Below, in pieces: positions 46,340-56,484 of a DNA stretch of 64,000 bases (its first letter is position 1; every line of letters begins with the position of its first letter). The position numbers were made by a program, and so were the translations under genes. The DNA is from Neoechinorhynchus agilis (lineage: Eukaryota > Acanthocephala). The notes under the pieces are model-generated. The model saw nothing but the letters and a program-made list of their open reading frames with translations, had not been told where the DNA came from and did no database searches. The stretch spans positions 9,238,001 through 9,302,000 of the forward strand of contig CM121341.1 of the NCBI GenBank assembly GCA_051530055.1, written 5' to 3'.

Positions 46340-47335
46340 TCACCCGTTTCATTTAACTGGACTTATCGAAAGCTTTCGACTCAATGGACTATTCACTCCT
46401 TCTCCGGGCCTGCTCCGGTCGAGAAAGCCAATAGAAAAGATGGTGAGTCTTTCAACGAGTTTGCAGATCGATTGCGGACGCTAAGTGTGTGCTGTAGCTA
46501 CGGGGAAAACTTGGACGAACGGTTAAGGGATCGTTTCGCTATTGGTTTGAACGATGCCCGAATCGAGACGGAGATAAGGTGCCGTTGGCCAGACGGGATA
46601 TAGGAAAAAAAATTGTATCGATGAAACAATTCCTAGATCTATGCATCCCAATGGAACGAGCGATAGCTGAGGTAAGACAAACGAAGGACGAAGATGCAGG
46701 TACGTTGCACCGGGCAGTGGCGAGAAACTTCGAGAAGTGGAATCATGCTGATGATCGAAGAAGAAGAACCATCTGTAATCGATGTGGAAAAGTTCATAAA
46801 AGCAACGAGTCGTGTATTTTTCGAGGAGGAAACTCTCGGACCTTTCCAAACAGCCGAGGAGGAAGATGTTTCAACTGTGGTAGATTTGGCCATTTTGCAC
46901 GGAATTGTTTCCGATCGCAGGTCAAGCAGGTAAAACAGATTGGAGAGGAGGAAGAAGTGATTGGAAGCATCAACGCTGCTCGATAAAACCAAAAGTGGAC
47001 GCTAATTCTTAAAGTCAATGGAAGATCAGTGGAGATGGAATATGACACCGGTGCCGGTGTCTCGATGCGGATTTGGACACAATTAGGATCTAAACCGCTT
47101 AGAGAAGGTCTTCGCCTAAAAGCATATGGTGGACAGGCACTCGACACTGTGGGAACTGCTCAAGTGGAGGTGGAATTCGAGGGACGTCGAGCCATGGTCG
47201 AAGTTGCCGTGGTGCGAATCATGGATAGAGCATTGTGTGGACTAAATTGGATATGTGCTGTTGGTATAGTTCCGGTGCAGTTAGATGCGATCTGGAGAGG
47301 AAACCAAGGGATTGGGATTTAGTAACATTTATAGG
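46340..47335 (+). mobile_element. Gypsy-family LTR element fossil (right copy)
   Basis: Inverted duplicate of the gag, zinc-knuckle (CNRCGKVHKSNESC and CFNCGRFGHFARNC) and protease part of the fossil at 27,040-28,640. Broken, with a few breaks, and no LTR seen. It ends at the duplication edge, 47,318. Confidence 0.75.
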
Positions 47336-47509
47336 AAATGGAATTATTCGAAACCAAACACGGCTAAATGCGCTTGTTCTTTGTTTTGATAATTGCGCAG
47401 AGACACAAAAGTGTGCGCAACAACGACTAAATCTCAAACAATTATTGAAAAGGATTGTAATGGAGGTTCTTAGACAATGAATGATTGTAACCAGTATGAG
47501 TTAATAAAT

Positions 47510-47661
47510 AAATAATTGGCCCTGAACTTCGGGTTTTGCGATCCCGCGCACCCGAGCTTAAAACCTGAATGTGAAAATCACATTTTTAGATGACTGATGA
47601 GGCGAGGTTACCTCGCGAAATATCTCCAATAAATAAAATACGTAATGACCGGGAGTAACGT
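47510..47661 (+). mobile_element. PLE 3' terminus, 5'-truncated copy
   Basis: AACTTCGGGTTTTGCGATCC, then CGCGCACCCGAGCTTAAAAC and CTGAATGTGAAAATCACATT match the 3' flank of the PLE at 54,100-55,828 (54,260 down to 54,160 on the minus strand). The copy contains only the terminal part with the hammerhead and then joins a forkhead-coding fragment at about 47,661. Confidence 0.75.
47580..47640 (+). ncRNA. Hammerhead-ribozyme-like fold
   Basis: CTGATGA at 47,594-47,600 is a perfect CUGANGA core. An unpaired G, a perfect 6-bp stem GCGAGG/CCTCGC with a TTA loop, GAAA, the dinucleotide TA and TC (47,623-47,624) follow. The flanks pair as stem I with two pairs (GA/TC), a 3x3 internal loop and then A/T pairs. 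It is the best-preserved single hammerhead outside the array. Self-cleavage is inferred from the fold only. Confidence 0.65.
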
Positions 47662-47785
47662 TTTCAATAATGTGGCGGTAAATATCCTTAACGCTTAGTC
47701 GGCCACTACTACTTTCGTTAATGGCCGCGGCGATTATTGGCGCATAAGGCGGGCGCCCAAAGTTCATTTGATTGCCTTCGCTCTT
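47655..47785 (-). pseudogene. Forkhead domain fragment, cut by PLE end
   Basis: The minus-strand frame reads GRPPYAPIIAAAINESSSGR then LSVKDIYRHIIEN, the start of the winged-helix forkhead domain (RPPYSYxxLIxxAIxxSPxxxLTLxEIYxxI). The first two helices are present; the DNA-recognition helix with WKNSIRHNLS is absent, because PLE terminal sequence begins at about 47,661. The rest of the domain was not found in the window. So it is a truncated copy, or an exon whose remainder was displaced by the insertion. Confidence 0.7.
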
Positions 47786-48836
47786 CGGGGTGATTATTCA
47801 ATGATCGAATCCTATTGATCACTTGCATAAGTAAGAAAAATCGTTTCACTTTATCCGCTAATTGCAAAGTACAAACTCATTTCACCATTTTTCGGTTTGT
47901 TGACTAGCAAAACTTTTGCGTCTTTTAAAAACTTACAAACGTTCAGTGTTTTTGTTTTTGTTAATTAATGTACATTGTTGACGGTGGCCGTTCGGATTAT
48001 CGGCAAAATAGCTTTTTTGCAGGAAACAATAAAAACAAAGTCGCGTACAACTAAATTGTTGATTTCCACGCTTCATTCTCAACTTTTTGGTTTAACACGA
48101 AATTATCACAAATCCACTTTCGCCACTTAATAAATAATCATCAGGATGGAACACAAATTAAAATTGTAGTTGATTCCTCGCAACCTTTCTTTTATTGATT
48201 TTATGTTTTTGTATTTTGGTGTTTGTGTTGCATTTTCGGTCAAATTTGTGACTAGGAATTTTCTTTATCTGCTTCTAATTGGTAGTCGTTTCAAAAAAGA
48301 TTGCCTTTTAACCTGCTACTGTAATTGAAACTTTTGTAATTGTAATTTTCAACTCACTATTAAATTTCTTGGACTGCAAAACATGGTTTAACTCTTAATA
48401 GATTAACTTTTTCCGTATTATGGGCAAGAATGTTAAAAAAAAGTAACTCATGTTCTCTCATTGGAATAAAAATGACTGGCATCCTTTTCGGTTTTAAGAT
48501 TATTTGTGCTCGACTTGCACAAAATTAGTCAGATCTCACAGATTTTACGAATCAACAGGTCAATTTATTCATCACAGAAATCGAGTTAAATGACGGTTTT
48601 AAACGGCACATTCAATTCCATTATAATTGTCTAAAGATTTCAATGTATTTTTACGAGGAATCGACATGCTGTCGACATATTTTCTTTTCGTAAATTAATC
48701 AGCTTAAGCATATAACGAGATTAACTTTCCCATAACATCGATTAACCTTTGTTTAGAGATTTTTTATTTACACAAAACAACAATGCGACAGGTAATCAGT
48801 TTAGTCTTTGTGAACATAAATTCAGTGAGTCGGTTT
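47786..48836. other. No gene recognised
   Basis: About 1 kb of AT-rich sequence without convincing frames on either strand. It could include upstream or promoter sequence of the forkhead fragment, but no motif is supported. Confidence 0.4.
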
Positions 48837-49949
48837 CTAACCATAACAAAAAAAAGATAAAATTTTGAATAACAACTTAGTCCGTCCACGTGAGATTCTA
48901 CCGATTGTGTTCTTCTTTTCGGTTTGTTCGTTGTTGCAAGATTCGTCGGATATGCCTATGTTCAAATTGATGTGTTTGCAATCATCCATTGTTGTTCGAT
49001 TATCAAGATCAAGCTCCAGTCTTGTCGAAAGATTGAAACATATTGAACGTTGGAACAAAAGGACGTAAGCATGAAGAAGTGAACGACGAATAGACTTCGT
49101 CCTCGTACCCAATTGAATCTTTTCGTCATCTGCAATTAGCCATCGGTAGAGTTCTTGCCTTACAATTGCTGTATAATGGCCATACTCCGTACTGTCCGAA
49201 TGATGGCAAACTGCGGAGCTGAGATCGTAACGATAGCAAAATTCTCGGCACAAACCAGGTAAATAAAAACTCGTTGGAATTGTAATGTTGTGACCATTCT
49301 TTGGATTGCCAATCGTATTAAATATCGTAACGATCAAGCAATCTGGACTTTCTGTGGTTACCCGAGTCTCCTTAGTTCGTCCTCCGCATTCCTCGCATGG
49401 AATTACACAATCGTTTGGAGTTCCAATGTAGCTGCGAAGAAGCTCACACAGATTCTGTTTCCCATTATTTGCGAAAATTGGTATCATTTCGGATTCTTCA
49501 AAACGATAACTCACAGCACCGCATTCTTAACATTTGTAGCTCAATGAAAAGTGACATTTGTACGATCCGATCGCAGTCGAACAGATATCAGCAAACTCAA
49601 CAGGATGATTTTTAGCAAAGTCATCGATAGTTTGATTTAATGCAATCATCATGAACTCATTCGCATCGGACTGTCTATTGAAGTTTATTCCGTTGACGAA
49701 AGTAAGTCGTTGAATCAGTCGCTTAGCGGCATCGAATGGACCGAGTTTGACGTTTTTCATTCGCCGTAAAATTCTCTTTAATTCACATTTTAAACAAAAG
49801 ACATTATCATTAATGTTATAAGTGCACTCCGTCTCGGTTTCGGCGCTGATAAATTGGTGAAATGGACGGTTGTAGAAGATTGCTTGAAGAACGGAATTTA
49901 CAAAGCATTTGAACGATCCGTTTTTAAGTCCAACTGCTTGATTGCTCAT
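48837..49949 (-). CDS. Ubiquitin-specific protease with in-frame stop
   Basis: Cysteine deubiquitinase of the USP family. The Cys box is LKNGSFKCFVNSVLQAIFY (residues about 8-26; catalytic Cys in KCFVNS) and the His box is EYGHYTAIVRQELYRWLIAD. Between them are SDANEFMMIALNQ (QDAxEF-type motif) and a zinc-ribbon pair with CEECGG further on. The order and spacing fit a compact USP of about 370 residues, shorter than most family members. One TAA lies at about 49,525 inside the first zinc-ribbon CxxC (YKC-stop-ECG); CAA to TAA would explain it. Both halves remain open otherwise, so this is a recent nonsense change, a readthrough gene or an error. Substrate unknown. Confidence 0.75.
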
Positions 49950-50264
49950 TGTCTAAATTAAAATTGTAAATAGAATTTCTATTGAGTTATTAGGTCAAAT
50001 TTGAGTGAATACAGCGGGAGAAATTTCGATCACTGCCGGTCCCTGTAAAAATGTTTGGACGGATTTCTGTTAATAGATTCACAGTTCAGTTTTTCGCTGG
50101 AATATAACGTGATTTGCGCTTATTTTGCGTTCGTTTCGTTGGCCACCTTTAATGTTTTTGGAAAATGAGCGTAATACAAAATTTGCTGTTTACGTAAATA
50201 ATACTAATTCTAGAAAATATTTTCTATGAAAACAATTTATTCTATGAATGAACATAGTTTCGTT
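49950..50264. other. No gene seen
   Basis: Upstream flank of the USP gene on the minus strand. No promoter motif stands out. Confidence 0.3.
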
Positions 50265-50610
50265 TTCTTCAAATGTTATGTTTGTTCGGCAGCTTCCTTG
50301 ATGGCCGCGGCATTGCCGCGTTGGATCACCGCGCTGATTCGCTGCAACAGGAAGCTGCTGGATCGCATATCGCCGGTGGCATGTTTTAGCATCCCTCCCA
50401 GCCGTGAGAGGAAATAATCGGCTTCCGCAATCGGGATGAAAATATATTGATGCCCATCGAGCGAGGAGTACTTCTGCCGCTTCTTTTCCTCGCTGAAGCT
50501 GGCGACTGCTCCCGCCTTTGAGGTACCATCCCGTAACTGGGATGCTGCGAGCGTGTTGGGGCAAGTAAAATCCCAAACCAGTATTTTCCCGGAGCACCAT
50601 GGGAGGAGAG
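50265..50610 (-). mobile_element. LINE 3' end, minus strand
   Basis: Minus-strand reading near 50,400-50,270 gives HATGDMRSSSFLLQRISAVI and QRGNAAAIKEAAEQ, the C-terminal end of the REL-type LINE family (compare REATGDSRAGLFLRQNIS at about 15,870). About 110 residues; broken upstream. It meets another LINE head to head at about 50,600. Confidence 0.6.
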
Positions 50611-51690
50611 TCGCTCCATCAGGGCGTTTACCGTCGTTCCGGGATCAAAAACATCTCCGAAATGGGTGCCGATATCGGACTATTCCTGAGAACGGACAAA
50701 TTCGAAATCATTTCGGACGACCAAGAGGATGCATCGAGAATGCTCACCGTACTGCCCGGAGCAAAGACAACTGCAACCGACTCAGCTGACATTCTCGGGT
50801 CTCCAATCGGTAACCTGTCTAACCTGGAAACGTTCCTTTCAAAAGTCATCGATCAATTGCGGCTCACTGCCTCCAGGCTCTTGCACATCGCGCGACACGA
50901 CGCTCTGTTCATATTATCACGATGTCTGTCGCTTCCGAAGATTGCGTACCTTCTGAGGACTTCTCCATGCTTCAAGTCAGTGCCCACCAAGGATTTCGAC
51001 AACTGCGTTCGATCAACCCTGTCAGAAGTACTTAACCTACGACTGTCCGACACAGCATGGAAACAGGCGATCCTTCCCATTAGATTCGGCAGTCTACCGA
51101 AGTAGCAATTCCTGCCTTTTCGTCATCGATTTCGATCTCTTCAGACCTGGTGCTGAGAATCATCCCACCACACATTCGACACGAGTCGCATCCACCACCT
51201 GAACTGATTGAAGCGCACGCTCAATGGACATCAGTGTTCGGGCAGGTCGTTCCAACGGAAACAAACTCCCAAAAACGTTGGACTGCCTTGCTCCACACTG
51301 CGTATTATCAGCAGCTTCTTAACTCATGCTCATCTCCCAACGATAGAGCTCGTCTCCTGGCAGTCTCAGCTCCACACTCCAGCGACTTCTTGAAGGCTTT
51401 CCCGATCACGGCTGTTGGCACGAGGCTGGATGATCAGGCCATCACCGTCGCTGTGGGACTTCGGTTGGGCATCGAATTCTCAGGCTCATATACGTGTCGG
51501 TGCGGTGAGACAGTGAATAGGTCGGGAACTCACGGCCTTGACAGCAAGCGTTCAACTGCTCGCCACGCACGGCACTCAGCAGTCAACCGCATAATCAGGG
51601 AGGCACTCTCAACGGCCGGTTTTCCAGCTCGACTCGGACCAGTTGGACTCTCCCGGAACGACGGTAAACGCCCTATGAAAATGGTAGCAA
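50590..51690 (+). mobile_element. LINE RT end and C-terminal domain, plus strand
   Basis: Begins after the RT catalytic region with GLFLRTDKFEIISDD (the GLxLNxxKCE motif), a thumb (LRLTASRLLHIARHDALFIL) and FDNCVRSTLSEVLNLRLS. Then, after a frame change near 51,105, come LLAVSAPHSSDFLKAF, a C-C-H-C knuckle (CRCGETVNRSGTHGLDSKRS) and LGPVGLSRNDGKRP, where it breaks off before the nuclease. It is a more distant subfamily than those at 15, 30 and 44 kb. Confidence 0.65.
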
Positions 51691-51699
51691 ATTTTTCGG

Positions 51700-52180
51700 A
51701 GTTTATCTGCGGTTATTTAATTTTTTATACTCGAACAATAGAATATTGAATGCTCGTGCGATATTGCTGAAATCAAAAACGCGATTACCATTAAACGTCA
51801 AATAACATCAAATATTGAGCTTCTTCGCAAAGTATTTACTTCAGAATTTCCTTGATTTCGTGCCATGAAGGTTTTCGTTTTAAACCAAAAAAATCTCCAA
51901 CTGAACAATCTTTTCCGTTTGTCAACATCGTGAACAATTTATTTATTATTTCGTTTTCACGACCAGAGTCAATTGAGGGATTCCACAAAGATTAATTGGC
52001 CACAAATAATGCTTAAGGGTAAATAAATTACTTTATAAAATTTTTCGGCTCCTTCAGTTTTCGGTTTCAAATGACTATGCAAAGATATAGTTACTGACCG
52101 CCATACAAACGTTCAACGATATGAAATCCAAGGTTCAATAAATGCATCACAGGAAGATAGGTATTTTTTTGTTTTTTTAT
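51700..52180. other. No gene recognised
   Basis: A frame at about 51,765-51,855 (DIAEIKNAITIKRQITSNIE and so on to a stop) looks helical and could be an orphan exon, but no splice partner was found. Confidence 0.3.
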
Positions 52181-52189
52181 GTAAACAAA

Positions 52190-52860
52190 GGTCTGTTTTT
52201 AAGTTTTTTTTACTGGCAAGCCGGTATGTTATCATCTTTAAAAAATTTTAGTTTATCCTTTTGTCCGGCTTATTTTTTAGGCATAAAGCCAAACCAATTA
52301 CATCAGAGAAGTGATACAACCACATAGTTTCTGATGCACGGTTCAGAGTTTGTACATTCCTCCGGATCCTCAGATACCTCCAGGAGGCGGGATAAACTAA
52401 AATTTAAAAATGATAACAATACCGGCTTGCCAGTAAAAACTTAAAAATGAAATATGTCATAATATCGATTTGTGAGTAATCCGCCCATAAATCACTAATG
52501 ATAAAGCCGTTACGAATGCGCTGAACCATCCGGTAAGAGTTTGTACATTCCTCCGGATCCTCAGATACCTCCAGGAGGCGGGACTCATCAGTGAGTTTCC
52601 TCCCTTCGGCGGTATTTCGTCCCATTTGGCCGTGCGTCATTGGTGGTAACGGATTCGAACCACTTGACCCCTAATCGGGATCACGGGCATTAGTCCACTT
52701 GACCACCTCGACACAACTACGAAATGTCAAACTCAGTCAGTTTATCGGCTCAGAGTGAGCGCTATGTTCTATTTTTAAGTTTAGCTTTATGCCTAAAAAT
52801 AAGCCGGACAAAGGGATAAACTAAAGTTTAAAGATGATAAACAAAGGTCGATTGAATATT
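52190..52860. repeat. Cluster of SINE-like repeats with inverted arms
   Basis: Nested repeats. TATCATCTTTAAA..GTTTATCC..TTTGTCCGGCTTATTTT at 52,228-52,300 recurs inverted at 52,770-52,850. ACTGGCAAGCCGGTAT at 52,211 recurs inverted at about 52,420. A direct repeat GAGTTTGTACATTCCTCCGG followed by ATCCTCAGATACCTCCAGGA appears at 52,345 and 52,533. A tRNA-like head lies at 52,635-52,713. This reads as two or more copies of a tRNA-derived short element inserted in or near each other. One diverged copy is at 21,570 and scraps lie near 2,570-2,680. Confidence 0.6.
52635..52713 (-). promoter_or_regulatory. tRNA-like A and B boxes (SINE head)
   Basis: On the minus strand GGTGGTCAAGTGGACTAATG fits an A box and GGTTCGAATCC (52,651-52,661 on the plus strand) is a perfect B box. 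The 38-nt gap between them is in the tRNA range. A T-arm-like stem can be drawn, but the acceptor ends do not pair well, so it is a tRNA-derived RNA polymerase III promoter and not a working tRNA gene. Confidence 0.55.
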
Positions 52861-53624
52861 TCTGTTTATAAACTATCGCGTTTTTTAAGCTCAGTTTTAT
52901 AAAGCAGTCGATTTGCTATTTCAAACGGGTGCAACTACCTATATTTCAAATAAAAAATCTAAAATAGTAGGTTATTTTGTTCAACAAACGTTGATTAAAT
53001 AACGAAACAAATCATAAAAGCATCGAAATTCGTAGAATATAGAATAGTCTTTAAACTTTTGGTGTTTAAAAGAAATATGTCTGCGATTTTATAATTTTGG
53101 GAACTATGAAAAGGCAATAATATTTTTAACGCTTTTTTCGTGCATGTTTATGCGATTAAAGCCTTCGGGAAAAAATAGAATTTAAACCTTATCTTCATTT
53201 TTTTTCACTTTGCAAAAATGCGTATTTTTAACAAGATTTAAAAGCTTATCTTCCAAGAACAGTTATCGGTGTTAAAAGTGCATTTCAAGGAGCAGAACGG
53301 TAAAGATGGAAGGAAATAAGAGTTGCTTGATCAATAGAAAAAGGTGACCGATATCTTCATTTATTTTTTAGAAAATCAATGCTAAACCAACATTCAAATT
53401 ATCTTCACCCTCAAAAGATTACTTATTTAAAAATATAAATGTGAAATTGGAGAAATGTGTGCATTAAAATCAATCGGAATGTGTTCTCAGCTATCGAACA
53501 CAAATTGTATTTTCGGCGTCTTAAATTGTTCTTCAATCACCCATTTAAAGGCAATTTTATTTAGGAATACTTTGATCACTATCGTTCTAAGGATGAGGTT
53601 CATCTTGAACAGGACCATGTTCTA
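52861..53624. other. No gene recognised
   Basis: AT-rich, no support for coding or RNA features. Confidence 0.4.
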
Positions 53625-53735
53625 ATGTTGAAGTATCTTTTTCTGGTTTCAATCTTGATTTATTTGACTCATTTACATTCTGGCCAAAAACAACAGCTTT
53701 CGATTTGTTTCGCAGTGAACAGGAATGTTATTTAA
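53625..53735 (+). CDS. Possible short secreted peptide or first exon
   Basis: A 36-codon frame MLKYLFLVSILIYLTHLHSG followed by 16 residues and a stop begins like a signal peptide, with a likely cut after HLHS. From about 53,690 a different frame (TAFDLFRSEQECYLKSSSDF and so on to QLKKLA, ending at about 53,812) also looks coding. The two may be one secreted protein split by a frame change. No family recognised. Confidence 0.35.
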   Translation: MLKYLFLVSILIYLTHLHSGQKQQLSICFAVNRNVI

Positions 53736-53815
53736 AGTCTTCAAGCGATTTTATAAAAGATTTTTTACAAAGCGAATATAATCCTCTTTGTCAACTTAAA
53801 AAATTGGCTTGAATC

Positions 53816-54099
53816 GATGTATCCGTGATGATTTGTTAACATAAAATCGCTAATGTTCCAAAAACGATTGACCGCTGGGCTCTGAATGGACGAAACGCCG
53901 AAAATGAAAGATTGACTAACAAAAATAGGAAGCATTTGCATTAATGCTTAGTGTCCACTTTTTACTGCTTCCTACATTCAATTTTTATTAAGAAGGCTTT
54001 TATAATTGTTACGCAGGGTACATTTTCCCTAAACAGTTTTTTATAAATTTTGTATTTATGATCGAGAAAGATAGTTAGATTTCTTTGGTTACAAAAGTT
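53816..54099. other. No gene seen
   Basis: Flank of the PLE. Nothing supported. Confidence 0.3.
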
Positions 54100-55828
54100 C
54101 GAATTATACTCTTGGTGGAAATAATAGCACATTCGATTTATTGGAAATATTTCGTGAGTTAACCTCGCCTCATCAGTCATCTAAAAATATGATTTTCACA
54201 TTCAGATTTTAAGCTCGAGTGCGCGGGATGGCCAAACCCGAAGTTCGATGCCAATTATCCGCTACTACGTTTTTTCCATGATTTTAGTATTGATTTTTAG
54301 CACGTAGCTGGCTGAAAGTTTCAAGCTAAAATTCACTTTATTTCCTTCCATTGTGTTGGACACAGCGATGTGTAAGGCCTCCAAAACAAGCCGTTTTTTA
54401 AGTTTTGCTCTATTTCTATAAAATTGGTGCCGCCAAAATCCCCTCGATGCTTACATGTCTCTTGATGATTGCAGATTGCCGAAGAATGCTCAAATCGACT
54501 GCAGGCTTCCTTATGTTGAGCGACCCTCTTCTTGATGTCCTGTGTCGTTTCTCCTATTTAGACTTTATCACAATGTTCACACTGCATTCTATAGATCCCA
54601 CGAATCGGCTCAATTTTACCCTTCCTCTTGAATGTGCTTCTGAGAGCGATTCCTTTAGTATTGGATAGACAAATTCCAACCCTCCTTCTCATAATGGAAT
54701 AAATCATTTGATTCGTGTCATCATCAACGAAGTGCACTCTTTCGAAGCATACAGGCTCGGCGATGGTAGTTACTGCCTGGGATATCTCCTTATTTTCAGC
54801 TGTTGTACTATCCTTTCCCTTATCCATGCAAATCGAGTGGATGAGATAAGCTCTCCGGGAGTACGAAGTGACAGCCGAGATTTTATGCCTCATCGGTTTT
54901 TGAATTGACCAGTGTGGTGGTCCGCATGGTAGGTTCTCCTTGCAATAAAGTGAAGTGCTAACTTTGCCCTGTGCAGAACGATTGAAAAGGACGTCCAGGA
55001 ACGAGATCTCACCCTTGATGTTCTCTTCATTGACTGTCCATTGCATGTGTGGATCGTGACTGTTAAGTTCAGCATTTAGTGAATCTCCGTTGTTTGAATC
55101 AGTCAAAATAAATACATCGTCCACATAACGCCACTACCGATTAACATGACTATGAAGCTCCAAGAAAGTAGTCTCCGAATCCCGCATGAATATGTCAGCG
55201 AAAGTCGGGGCTAATGACGATCCCATGGCTACACCATCTTTTTGATCGTGGAAAGTATCCTCAAATTCAACCTTGTGCACCCTTGAATTAGTGAATAACA
55301 AGTTGCCAGGTCCAAACTTGGTCCACTGCAATTCTTAGCTAGTAAATTAGCCGATAATCGATCGTTTTAATCAGAGGGACATTGGTGAACATTGAGTTCA
55401 CATCGGCCGTAAACATCCGGTAGAGCTTAACGTTAATTTTCCTGATCTCATTCGCAAACGTGTGTCCATCCTTGATGTGCGAGGAGGGAATGCTTAAAAT
55501 CAATCGTAATAAAGCATTCATCATTTTGGATAGGCGATGATTGAAAGAAATATAACTGGCTATAATTGAACGGTATTGCAGGATGGGTTTGTGAATCTTC
55601 GGGAGGAGATAGAGAAACGCACATTTAGTCGATGATGATCGTGTCATGTTGTAAAATTGAGGACTGATCAGAGACCGGTTCACCAAATTCCTGAGGAAAC
55701 CGTTAAGTTTAGTTTCTCTGCTTCTCGTGGGATCTCTAGCCAACCTCTCAAATTTGTCCGAGTTAAGAAGATCCAAAGCCCTGTTTTGATAACCTTCCAT
55801 GTCCACAGCTACTAAAACAAGTCCTTTG
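54100..55828 (-). mobile_element. Penelope-like element, nearly full length
   Basis: On the minus strand: a reverse transcriptase beginning near 55,815 (SDKFERLARDPTRSRETKLN, FLYLLPKIHKP, then TADVNSMFTNVPL with the first catalytic Asp), KDGVAMGSSLAPTFADIFM (RT core) at about 55,230, and DVFILTDSN after it for the second catalytic region. A connecting domain follows, then the GIY-YIG nuclease GIYRMQCEHCDKV with IGETTQDIKKRVAQHKEACS and FEHSSAICNHQ. The 3' flank has a hammerhead-like fold at 54,135-54,182. A handful of frame changes and stops interrupt it, so it is not active as read. Its 5' end stops at 55,828 against an inverted PLE terminus. Confidence 0.8.
54135..54182 (-). ncRNA. Hammerhead-like fold, slightly degenerate
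   Basis: On the minus strand: CTGATGA (54,171-54,177), an unpaired G, stem II GCGAG/CTCAC with one mismatch and a GTTAA loop, GAAA, TA, then TT at the cleavage position. Upstream TTTTTAGATGA and downstream TCCAATAAAT are those of the fold at 47,580-47,640, so both are the same terminus of the same PLE family. Expected to be weaker because of the stem II mismatch. Confidence 0.55.
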
Positions 55829-56085
55829 TCGGATGAGGCGAGGTTACATCGCGAAATATCTCCAATAAATCAAATATGCTATTACCTGGAGGATTTTCAC
55901 CAAAATTATACCATGACTTACCCGATGGATTTTCTATCGATGATCTTCCTCTTATGTTTGCTGTTAAAATTGTCGGAGTACTTAAAATGGTTAAAAATAG
56001 AACTCCGTTCAATTCAAATATCGTGAATAAAGTTGGAAATGAAGATGTTTCAAGACTATATGATGAAAATCTCCTCCGCTAAACT
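55826..56085 (+). repeat. Inverted PLE terminus with altered hammerhead; short ORF
   Basis: GGATGAGGCGAGGTTACATC then GCGAAATATCTCCAATAAAT repeats the 47.6-kb hammerhead, but the CUG of the core is changed at the junction with the PLE on the other strand. Downstream, a 68-codon frame from 55,876 (PKLYHDLPDGFSIDDLPLMF and so on to RLYDENLLR) looks protein-like and ends in TAA. I do not recognise it; the sequence beyond the terminus may be the target gene. Confidence 0.45.
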
Positions 56086-56484
56086 GAATTTAATTCTACT
56101 TGCAGTATTTGGCGATTTTGAAAGGTTGACAAGGTTCGTGTTGCCGAATATCCATCGTTGTTTTGTGTAGAAAATTCAATTGAATGTCTAGCGATGAGTA
56201 TTTAATATTGAACAAGTGAACGGTTATTCCCTTTTAATCCATTAACACCTCTATGTTTTTAAAAACAATAATCGTGATCGATTGAAAATATCGTAATGTG
56301 TTTGACTGGTTTTGGTGATCAGCACAAACAGTTCTTTAAATAATCAGGTAATTGATGACTTTTCAGTTTAAGCATCCTGAAAAATATCAACCTTTTCGTC
56401 GATTTTAGTGATTCTATTATCATGCATTTTATTCTGATAAAAAATTAATTATTTAAGAATTATTGTATGTCGAGTATTTTATAA
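56086..56484. other. No gene recognised
   Basis: AT-rich spacer with no supported feature. Confidence 0.4.

Larger units (their letters stand above)
41915..47318. repeat. Right arm of the 5.4-kb inverted duplication
   Basis: Reverse complement of 27,662-33,072. Because the cadherin here is continuous upstream of 41,915 (full gene from 40,658), this arm looks like the original arrangement for the cadherin side. The left arm was copied from it with the breakpoint inside the gene. On the outer side the Gypsy fossil is longer in the left arm, so each arm keeps something the other lacks. Confidence 0.9.

Noticed and set aside
49500-49550. Alternative genetic code with TAA as Gln
   Set aside because: Other host genes in the window (dymeclin, cadherins, Emi-like) end at TAA or TGA where the family ends and have no internal TAA; one site is not evidence for recoding.
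52560-52600. CTGATGAGTCCCG on the minus strand as a hammerhead
   Set aside because: The core start is right but no GAAA follows a closing stem; the adjacent hairpin (CCTCC/GGAGG) belongs to the SINE body.
52635-52713. Functional tRNA gene
   Set aside because: B box and A box are good, but the acceptor ends do not pair and the anticodon arm is irregular; treated as a SINE head.
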